Source of the DNA: Sphingosinicella soli
GTDB lineage: Bacteria; Pseudomonadota; Alphaproteobacteria; Sphingomonadales; Sphingomonadaceae
DNA: 64,000 nt
Assembly (NCBI RefSeq): GCF_014199685.1
Contig: NZ_JACHNZ010000002.1
Span: 100,010 to 164,009, forward strand
Direction: 5' to 3'
Shown here one piece after another: positions 57,830 through 64,000 of the stretch. The position numbers and the translations under genes are program-made. The first letter of the stretch is position 1. Each line of letters starts with the position of its first letter. The notes under the pieces are model-generated. The model was not told where the DNA came from. It was given only the letters and a program-made list of their open reading frames with translations, and did no database searches.

Positions 57830-60800
57830 GCCGATGCCTGTTCGACGTCCAGCGGCGGTGCGCCCGGAACCGCGCGGTGCCGGTCCGTTCCTCCCTTCGT
57901 ATCGGTCAGTCGATCGAGAAGGGCCTGCGCGCTCCCCTCCTTCACCGGACCGAACCCGCGCACCTCCAGCGGGGCGCCGGCGATGACCACGACAGCCTGA
58001 AAATCGGCAGCCGAGAGCGTGCCGAGCCGGCGCGTCATGGTCGAAAGATAGGCATCGCGAAGCGCGCGCTCTATCCGGCGATCGGAAGTCCATCCAAACA
58101 CATCCAGCGGCGTTTCGCGAAGCCATCGAAGCGAAGCGAGCAACTTGAAGAGCGGAAAAATCCAGCTGCCAAATGCGAACTTCCGGGGACGGCCGGTGTT
58201 GGGATCGCGCCTGGCAAGCAGCGGCGGCGACAGGTGCACCTTGACCGACCGGACACTTACGAATTCGCGCGCGAGCGAGCGATGGAACCGGCCATCGGTA
58301 TAGAGACGCCCCACCTCATACTCGTCCTTATAGGCCATCAGCTTGTAGGCGCCGCGGGCCACGGCCCAAATGAGGGCATCGCCATCCGCGTAAGGGCTTG
58401 CCGACCGACGGGCCGCTTCGACGATGTCGATATAGCGGCGCGCATAGCGGCCGTTCCAGTAAAGCGAAAGATCCTTGGCGCGCGCCGCAACGAACGCTTC
58501 GATATCGAACGGCTCGTCCGGATCGGCATGCTCCGTGGAGACGGCCGATCTGCCGGCCTCGAAAGCGCGCAAGTTTGCGGCTACGGATTTGCCGTTCAGT
58601 TCAATCGCCTTTTCGATAGCCGCACGAGAGAGCGGTATACCACCCAGCTGCCACGCATAACCCAGCAGCATCATGTTGGCGGCGATGGAATCGCCGAAAA
58701 GGCGCTCGGACATCTTCGTCGCGGGAAAGACATGCGGCGCGCGACCCGCAGCGCGGGCGAGGTTTTCCGCCAATCCGTCGCGCGATGGCAGAACGTCGGG
58801 ATTCGATTGGAAGGCCGCTGTCGCCGTCACATTGCCGTTGGCGACGACCAAGGTATCGCTCGAGATCGTCTCGATACACTCGGGCTGAGTTGCAGCCACC
58901 ATATCGCATGCGATGACAACGCGCGATTGCGATGGTCCGATCCTGGCCGCCAGTACGGCGTCCCGGTCAGAACTGAAACGGACATGGCTGAATACCGCGC
59001 CGCCTTTCTGGCTCAGGCCGGTCATATCGAAGAGATTGACGCCGAGCCCCTCGATGCGCGCCGCCATGCCGAGGATTGCGCCGACGGTGATGACGCCCGT
59101 TCCGCCTATGCCTGCAATCATCACGTCGAACGTGCCTTCGATCTCCGGAACCTGAGGCTCGGGCAGAGTGTCGCCCTGCCCGTCCGCCGCTTTGGGCGAG
59201 CCATGCAGCCTGCCGCCGTCGATCGTGACGAACGATGGGCAAAAGCCCTTCTTGCAGGAGAAATCCTTATTGCATGCCGATTGGTCGATACGGCGCTTCA
59301 GTCCCAAATCCGTCTTGAGCGGTTCGATCGCCATGCAGTTGGACTGAACCGAGCAGTCGCCGCATCCTTCGCACACGAGCGCATTGATGAAGACGCGCCG
59401 ATCGGGATCGGGAAAATTGCCCGTTTTGCGCCGCCTGCGCTTTTCGGCTGCGCACACCTGATCGAAGATCAGAACCGAAACACCCGGTTCCTCGCGCAGC
59501 CCGCGCTGGGTAACATCCAATTCGTCGCGATGGCGTAAATCGGTGCCCGAAGGGAGCGGCTCTTGCGAAAAGCGACCGGGATCTTCCGAAAGCACGACGA
59601 TGCGCTTCACGCCCTCGGCCGCCACCTGGCGAACGATATCGGCGACCAGAAGCTGGCCTTCCACGGGCTGTCCGCCGGTCATGGCTACGGCATCGTTGAA
59701 CAGTATCTTGAACGTGATGTTCACGCCCGCCTGCACGGCGGCGCGAACAGCGAGCGAACCGGAATGACTATAGGTTCCATCCCCCAAGTTCTGGAATATG
59801 TGGGGCGTCGTGGTGAACTGCGAAAGCCCGATCCAGTTCGCCCCTTCCGCTCCCATCTGCCCCATCGGCAGCAGGTTGCGGTCCGGGTGGAACACCGCCA
59901 TGCCATGGCAACCGATGCCGGTCGCGCCGATCGATCCCGCCGGAACCCTGGTCGATGAATTGTGCGGGCAGCCGGCACAGAATTCGGGCCTGCGCACCAT
60001 CGGGGGCGCAACCGGATTGCCGCCCGACGCTTCGACTTTTTCATCGATGCCAAGGGCGGACGCGATTTCGGGAAGAACGGCGTTGATCCGGGACGCGATC
60101 GCCTTAGCGACTATCCGTTTGTCCAGCGGCAGGTGGGACGGCAGCAGAGGCTGGCCATCGGGTGTGGTTTTGCCGCAGATTCCCGGCCTCTCCGCGCGAT
60201 TGAAGAAGATTTGCTTCGCCTGATTTTCACCATGCGCCTGCTTCTCTTCCACGAACACTATCTCGGTGGCGGCAATCGCGGCGGCAGTGAGCGCGTCTGG
60301 TTCAAGCGGATAGATCAGCGCAATCTTGTAAACGCCGATTCCGGCGTCGCGGCACGTCCTGTCGTCCAGTCCCAGCGAGGTAAGCGCGTCAAGGACATCC
60401 GTATAGGCCTTTCCCGCAGTCGCGATGAGGAACCTCGGCCGTTCTGCACCGAAACTGATCCGGTCCAGGTGATTGGCGCGCGCAAAGGCTTGTGCGCGGG
60501 GAAGTTTGTATTCCAGCAGCCGCGCCTCCTGGCGCTGCATGGCCAGAAACTCGGGGCGGATATGAACGCCGCCCTCGGGCATCGCGATATCCGGACGCAC
60601 AAATTCCTGCGGCAATGAAAGATCCAGCACCCCCGTCGACTCTGCGGTCTCGTTCACGATCTTGAGGCCCACGAGCGCGCCCGAGAAACGGGACATGGCG
60701 ATCGCGGCGAGCCCCAGTGGAAGCACCTCCGAAACGGACGACGGATAGAGGATGGGCACGCCCCAGCTGGCAAGCGTGAGATCGCTCTGATGGGCGGTCG

Positions 60801-61263
60801 TGGAGGACTTTCCAGCGTGGTCGTCGCCGAAAACCAGAACGACCCCGCCCAGCGGAGACGTGCCGGCCAGATTCGCATGCTTGATCGCGTCGCCCGACCT
60901 GTCCACTCCCGGCCCCTTGCCGTACCAGATCGCGAACACGCCATCGACAGTGCCGCCGGGAACAAAATCGATCTGCTGGGTTCCCGCGACGGCCGTGAGC
61001 GCTAGGTCTTCATTCAGGCCGGGGTGAAAGACCACGTCACTCTCGCCAAGCACTTTGGCGGCTTTCCACAGCTCCGCGTCATACCCGCCCAGCGGCGACC
61101 CTCTGTACCCGCTGATATAGCCGGCCGTGCTGTGTCCGCTTCGCTTGTCCAGGGCCCGCTGAACGATGGGCAGCCGTACCAGCGCCTGACGCCCTGCGAC
61201 GAGGGCATGACCGGGCCCGATCTCATATTTGTCGTCGAGACTTACAGCTGCATCTGCCGTCAT
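57826..61263 (-). CDS. indolepyruvate ferredoxin oxidoreductase, fused two-part enzyme
   Basis: 1145 residues from ATG 61263, with AGGA seven bases before it. The N-terminal 2-oxoacid oxidoreductase domain (GYRGSPLGGYDAEL, GVFAIWYGKGPGVDRSGDA) is followed by a TPP-binding part with CPHNSST. A cysteine cluster region (CEGCGDCSVQSNC, then CNKDFSCKKGFC) holds iron-sulfur centres. A gamma-type domain (IAGIGGTGVITVGAIL) and the DUF6537-like tail complete the chain. It decarboxylates aryl or branched 2-oxo acids to acyl-CoA. Here it could finish the breakdown of the amino acid released by the oxidase. Confidence 0.93.
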   Translation of the reverse strand: MTADAAVSLDDKYEIGPGHALVAGRQALVRLPIVQRALDKRSGHSTAGYISGYRGSPLGGYDAELWKAAKVLGESDVVFHPGLNEDLALTAVAGTQQIDFVPGGTVDGVFAIWYGKGPGVDRSGDAIKHANLAGTSPLGGVVLVFGDDHAGKSSTTAHQSDLTLASWGVPILYPSSVSEVLPLGLAAIAMSRFSGALVGLKIVNETAESTGVLDLSLPQEFVRPDIAMPEGGVHIRPEFLAMQRQEARLLEYKLPRAQAFARANHLDRISFGAERPRFLIATAGKAYTDVLDALTSLGLDDRTCRDAGIGVYKIALIYPLEPDALTAAAIAATEIVFVEEKQAHGENQAKQIFFNRAERPGICGKTTPDGQPLLPSHLPLDKRIVAKAIASRINAVLPEIASALGIDEKVEASGGNPVAPPMVRRPEFCAGCPHNSSTRVPAGSIGATGIGCHGMAVFHPDRNLLPMGQMGAEGANWIGLSQFTTTPHIFQNLGDGTYSHSGSLAVRAAVQAGVNITFKILFNDAVAMTGGQPVEGQLLVADIVRQVAAEGVKRIVVLSEDPGRFSQEPLPSGTDLRHRDELDVTQRGLREEPGVSVLIFDQVCAAEKRRRRKTGNFPDPDRRVFINALVCEGCGDCSVQSNCMAIEPLKTDLGLKRRIDQSACNKDFSCKKGFCPSFVTIDGGRLHGSPKAADGQGDTLPEPQVPEIEGTFDVMIAGIGGTGVITVGAILGMAARIEGLGVNLFDMTGLSQKGGAVFSHVRFSSDRDAVLAARIGPSQSRVVIACDMVAATQPECIETISSDTLVVANGNVTATAAFQSNPDVLPSRDGLAENLARAAGRAPHVFPATKMSERLFGDSIAANMMLLGYAWQLGGIPLSRAAIEKAIELNGKSVAANLRAFEAGRSAVSTEHADPDEPFDIEAFVAARAKDLSLYWNGRYARRYIDIVEAARRSASPYADGDALIWAVARGAYKLMAYKDEYEVGRLYTDGRFHRSLAREFVSVRSVKVHLSPPLLARRDPNTGRPRKFAFGSWIFPLFKLLASLRWLRETPLDVFGWTSDRRIERALRDAYLSTMTRRLGTLSAADFQAVVVIAGAPLEVRGFGPVKEGSAQALLDRLTDTKGGTDRHRAVPGAPPLDVEQASA

Positions 61264-61311
61264 CATTCGTTCCTGCTTCGTGCGGACAATCGGATCGCGA
61301 ACGCGAACCAT

Positions 61312-61330
61312 ATTCTCTATATCGGAGAAT
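61312..61330. promoter_or_regulatory. 19-bp inverted repeat, shared operator copy 2
   Basis: ATTCTCTATATCGGAGAAT differs at two positions from the site at 46598-46616. It lies between the ferredoxin oxidoreductase (minus) and ridA-like gene (plus), 49 bases before the former and 90 bases before the latter. A shared operator joins the two ends of the cluster. Confidence 0.78.
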
Positions 61331-61419
61331 TGCACTATTATGGAAAAATATTTGCAAATCCATAGATTCCGGCATAACGCGGGTGCAGATTTTCAACCCA
61401 CCGCGCATGAGGAACCGAC

Positions 61420-61782
61420 ATGACGCCACACCTGGCCCCGATTGTTGAGAGAGACTCGCTCATTTTCCTCTCGGGGCAGCTCCCTTTCGATGCGAATCGG
61501 GAAATTTCGAGCGCCGATATCGACGGACAGACCCGGCAGGTCATCGCCAACCTCGCCGAAGTCCTCCGGGCCGCCGATCTGTCGCTCAACGACATCCTCA
61601 AGACCACGGTATGGCTCAAGAACTCGTCGGATTTCGTCGCCTTTGATGCAGCCTATGCAGCATGCTTCGGTTCGCACAAGCCTGCTCGCTCGACCGTAGT
61701 AAGCGAACTCGTCGTTCCCGCCGCATTGGTCGAAATCGAAGCGATTGCCTCGCGTTCCATAACCCCGCGCACAGGATCCTGA
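61420..61782 (+). CDS. RidA-family enamine/imine deaminase
   Basis: 120 residues after a GAGGA ribosome site. FLSGQLPFD, TRQVIANLAEVL and KPARSTVVSELVVPAALVEIEAIA include the Arg and Glu of active RidA. It hydrolyses reactive 2-imino acids made by PLP or FAD enzymes, such as the dpaL product and the DAO-family product encoded nearby. Five bases separate it from the DUF3830 gene. Confidence 0.93.
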   Translation: MTPHLAPIVERDSLIFLSGQLPFDANREISSADIDGQTRQVIANLAEVLRAADLSLNDILKTTVWLKNSSDFVAFDAAYAACFGSHKPARSTVVSELVVPAALVEIEAIASRSITPRTGS

Positions 61783-61787
61783 CCGAT

Positions 61788-62204
61788 ATGACGGACATTC
61801 TCATCACCATAAACGACGTTCGTCTCGTCGGCCGTCTTGAGCATGAGTTGGCGCCCAAAACCTGCCGCTATTTCGAGACGCTCCTCCCTTATGATACGAA
61901 ATTCATCCATGTGCGCTGGAGCGGAGAAGCGTGTTGGGTGCCGCTCGGCGAAGTGACAATGCCTTTCGGATTCGAGAATGCCACCAGCTATCCCGCACCG
62001 GGACAGATGATCTTCTATCCCGGAGGGTTTAGCGAAGCCGAGATCCTGCTCGCCTACGGCGGCGTGCAGTTTGCCAGCGCGCTGGGCCAGCTGGCAGGCA
62101 ATCACTTCATGACGATAACCGAGGGCAACAACCAGCTTCGAGCGCTCGGCAAGCGAACGCTGTGGGAAGGCGCGCAAGACGTGCGGATGGAGCGTATCGC
62201 TTAA
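61788..62204 (+). CDS. DUF3830-family (cyclophilin-like) protein
   Basis: 138 residues from ATG 61788. HVRWSGEACWVPLGE, NATSYPAPGQMIFYPGGFSEAEILLAYGG and FASALGQLAGNHFMTI are typical of DUF3830, a cyclophilin-like fold protein often seen in amino-acid catabolic clusters. The reaction is unknown. It is co-transcribed with the RidA gene. Confidence 0.85.
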   Translation: MTDILITINDVRLVGRLEHELAPKTCRYFETLLPYDTKFIHVRWSGEACWVPLGEVTMPFGFENATSYPAPGQMIFYPGGFSEAEILLAYGGVQFASALGQLAGNHFMTITEGNNQLRALGKRTLWEGAQDVRMERIA

Positions 62205-62216
62205 GTGTCCCGGCAT

Positions 62217-62435
62217 TTGATGGGCCGGATTGATTGTGAACCGTTGGGGTTCGATTGTCTTGGTGAGCCGGATGGAGCCGTATTTTCCATTGCCGCACGG
62301 AATGTAGCAGGTTGATGATCGTCGGATCATTTCGCCGCCAGTCTTTGTGTTTTCCGAACATGGTCTCGACCCTGTGCCTCTGGTGATGGAGCATCAACTG
62401 ATCAATCCCACCGCAAGGCAATTTTATAAGTCCTG
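62217..62435 (-). mobile_element. decayed IS5-like transposase remnant
   Basis: On the minus strand the piece QRHRVETMFGKHKDWRR matches the C-terminal core of IS5-family DDE transposases. The sequence then loses its frame. No start, intact ends or duplication were found. It marks the right edge of the less GC-rich catabolic region and may be a trace of how that region arrived. Confidence 0.55.
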
Positions 62436-62443
62436 AGCCGAGA

Positions 62444-62902
62444 CTATCTGTAGCCGCGCGCCGGAAGCACGCGTTTCAGCACGGCATACACCTCCTGCCG
62501 CTCGCGCGGGCTGAGGCAGCGGCCGACAAGCAGCCTGCGGCCGCGTTCACCGAGCCAGAGCCGGTTTTCCGGTGGGCTCAGCGTTTCCAGCTCGACGCTG
62601 GTGAACATGGGCTCCAGCCGGAACGCGCGCGCGCTGCCGTCCGCCGCGACACGGCTGTAGTGAAGCCCCGACGCATCGAGCTGCAGGCGCTCGTAAGCGC
62701 GGGACGCGCGCGCCGCCGCGCGGAACGCCCACACGAGCAGCGCCAGATCAACCACCACGAACGGCAGGATCGGCCACGCGCCGAGCGCGACGAAACGCGC
62801 CGAGACGAGAAGCATGACAAACGCCGTGCCACCCACGATCCACAGCGCCGGACGCGCGCCGAGCGGAGGCGGAGGCATGAGTTTCAGATCGAGCGTCGTC
62901 AC
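62444..62902 (-). CDS. DUF2244 membrane protein
   Basis: 152 residues from GTG 62902 (GGAG six bases upstream); an ATG at 62878 gives 144 residues and has no clear ribosome site. Two membrane helices (ALWIVGGTAFVMLLVSARF, LPFVVVDLALLVWAFRAA) precede a small cytoplasmic domain. Family of unknown function, common in alphaproteobacteria. It is divergent from the endonuclease III gene. Confidence 0.87.
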   Translation of the reverse strand: MTTLDLKLMPPPPLGARPALWIVGGTAFVMLLVSARFVALGAWPILPFVVVDLALLVWAFRAAARASRAYERLQLDASGLHYSRVAADGSARAFRLEPMFTSVELETLSPPENRLWLGERGRRLLVGRCLSPRERQEVYAVLKRVLPARGYR

Positions 62903-62950
62903 AGCGCTCCACTCTACCAATGCGCGGGCAGCTGCGGTAGGCCGTGAGAC

Positions 62951-63586
62951 ATGAAGCCGCAGACGATCACGCGATTTTTCGACCATCTCGTCGAAGCGAA
63001 CCCCGCCCCCGAAACCGAACTCGATTATGTGAACGACTATACGCTGCTCGTTGCCGTCGTGCTTTCCGCGCAGGCCACCGACGCGGGCGTCAACAAGGCG
63101 ACGAAGGCGCTGTTTCAAAACGTGCGCGACCCCGCCGCGATGCTCGCGCTCGGTGAAGCCGGGCTGAAGCAGCACATCAGGACGATCGGGCTGTTCAATG
63201 CCAAGGCGGCGAACGTGATCGCGCTGTCTGCGCTGCTGCTCGAACGGCACGGCGGCGAAGTGCCCCGCGACCGCGCAAGCCTGGAAGCGCTGCCGGGCGT
63301 CGGCCGCAAGACCGCGAACGTCGTGCTCAACGTCGCGTTCGGGGAGGAAACCTTCGCGGTCGATACGCATGTGTTCCGCGTCTCCAACCGAACCGGCCTC
63401 GCGCCGGGTAAGACGCCGCTCGCCGTCGAGCTGAAGCTGGAGAAGGCGATCCCCAAACCCTATCGCCGCCACGCGCACCACTGGCTGATCCTGCTGGGAC
63501 GCCACACCTGCAAGGCCCGGAAACCCGAATGCTGGCACTGCCCCGTGGTCAATGAATGCGGATACAACGCCAAGACGACGGCATGA
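62951..63586 (+). CDS. nth: endonuclease III
   Basis: 211 residues, normal length. The helix-hairpin-helix is LPGVGRKTANVV with catalytic Lys; the catalytic Asp is in FAVDTHVFRVSNRTGL. The iron-sulfur cluster has the expected C-x6-C-x2-C-x5-C spacing in CKARKPECWHCPVVNEC. It removes oxidised pyrimidines in base excision repair. Confidence 0.97.
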   Translation: MKPQTITRFFDHLVEANPAPETELDYVNDYTLLVAVVLSAQATDAGVNKATKALFQNVRDPAAMLALGEAGLKQHIRTIGLFNAKAANVIALSALLLERHGGEVPRDRASLEALPGVGRKTANVVLNVAFGEETFAVDTHVFRVSNRTGLAPGKTPLAVELKLEKAIPKPYRRHAHHWLILLGRHTCKARKPECWHCPVVNECGYNAKTTA

Positions 63587-63670
63587 GCCCGGCGCGGGCC
63601 CGATTCACTTCGCGTTCAGATGGAGACGTTATGTACTGGCCGTATTGTGACATTGTAGCGTTTGCGTACC

Positions 63671-63708
63671 GCCGGATCGCGAACCCGCCTTATGGGAGGC
63701 GGTCCGGC
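63671..63708. other. nested hairpin downstream of nth
   Basis: An inner stem CCGCCT/AGGCGG (63685-63690, 63697-63702) is enclosed by an outer stem GCCGGA/TCCGGC (63671-63676, 63703-63708) with eight unpaired bases on one side. It could be the nth terminator or a leader structure of the lipoprotein gene 27 bases downstream. No T run follows. Confidence 0.5.
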
Positions 63709-63734
63709 ACGTCACCCTTCGCGGAGACATCCCG

Positions 63735-63947
63735 ATGATCGCGTTCCACGTCCACACACCGCTGAAGACCGCGCTCGCCGCGGCGATGGCCACGCTTGCG
63801 GTCGCGGCCTGCGCGCCGCCCCAGGCCGCGCCGGAACCGGAGACACCGCCCGCGCCGCAAGCGGCGGTCGGAGAGCGCTGCGTCGGTCTCGCGGCGATCC
63901 GGAACACTAGCCCCTCTTATTCACCGGGCCGCTGCGTGATGGCGTGA
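63735..63947 (+). CDS. small lipoprotein of unknown function
   Basis: 70 residues. A signal with lipobox LAVAAC is followed by a proline- and alanine-rich stretch and a short CVGLAAIRNTSPS end. The CxxLxxIRxT start resembles proteins of the DUF6491 type, which are longer, so this copy may be truncated at its TGA. That family link is tentative. Confidence 0.6.
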   Translation: MIAFHVHTPLKTALAAAMATLAVAACAPPQAAPEPETPPAPQAAVGERCVGLAAIRNTSPSYSPGRCVMA

Positions 63948-64000
63948 TCCTGGGCGGAGGCGGCAGGCGGAGATGGCAAGGGCGAGTTGCGCCGTGGCGA

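Noticed and set aside
62107..62421. A 104-codon minus-strand protein in the gap after the DUF3830 gene
   Set aside because: Only a short stretch matches IS5-type transposases and the frame is then lost; treated as a remnant, not a gene.

Overview
The window looks like chromosome from a GC-rich alphaproteobacterium, most likely a sphingomonad. The grounds are the GTTC-N7-GTTC type LexA box before imuA-imuB-dnaE2, two large TonB-dependent receptors, OlsB-like and opgG/opgH genes and general codon style. Genus cannot be fixed from sequence alone. No rRNA, complete tRNA or CRISPR array was seen.

Region 1 (1-12569) is the right end of an integrated island. A compact, overlapping set of genes encodes the C-terminal part of an Eco57I-like methylase, a Rad50-like ATPase, an HNH nuclease, and HamA and HamB of a Hachiman anti-phage system. 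It is followed by a P4-type integrase gene, read in the opposite direction and ending in a 45-nt 3' fragment of tRNA-Arg(CCG) as attachment site. A complete IS66-family element (8295-11069, 8-bp target duplication ATCGAGTG) has been inserted into the 3' end of the integrase gene. Removing the element restores a 447-codon integrase.

Region 2 (12576-46 kb) is ordinary, very GC-rich chromosome. It holds the kdpFABCDE potassium uptake operon with its sensor pair, an EamA-type exporter, an acyl-CoA dehydrogenase, L-serine dehydratase, a serine hydrolase, an OlsB-like acyltransferase and the SOS mutasome imuA-imuB-dnaE2. Next come an autotransporter whose signal peptide is out of frame with the rest, an sdpR/sdpI-like pair with a clear operator, a DUF454 protein and opgG/opgH for periplasmic glucans. 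The region ends in a four-gene set (TonB-dependent receptor, secreted pyrophosphatase, purple-acid-type phosphatase, beta-propeller phytase) preceded by a PHO-box-like repeat. That set reads as a phosphate-starvation operon for phytate or organic phosphate.

Region 3 (about 45.7-62.4 kb) looks less GC-rich by eye and ends at a decayed IS5-like transposase remnant. It carries a coherent but unfamiliar catabolic set: TauE/SafE permease, an atypical M19 dipeptidase homologue, a serine hydrolase broken by one stop codon, diaminopropionate ammonia-lyase, an alpha/beta hydrolase, a TonB-dependent receptor, a FAD amino-acid oxidase, a creatininase-family amidohydrolase, a 38-aa small ORF, indolepyruvate ferredoxin oxidoreductase, RidA, a DUF3830 protein and two XRE-cupin regulators. 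Two divergent promoters at opposite ends of this region share a 19-bp inverted repeat matching at 17 of 19 positions, which argues that the set is one regulon. My inference is uptake and breakdown of a small peptide or unusual, possibly D- or diaminopropionate-type, amino acid compound; the substrate is unknown.

Region 4 (62.4-64 kb) returns to GC-rich chromosome with a DUF2244 protein, endonuclease III and a small lipoprotein.
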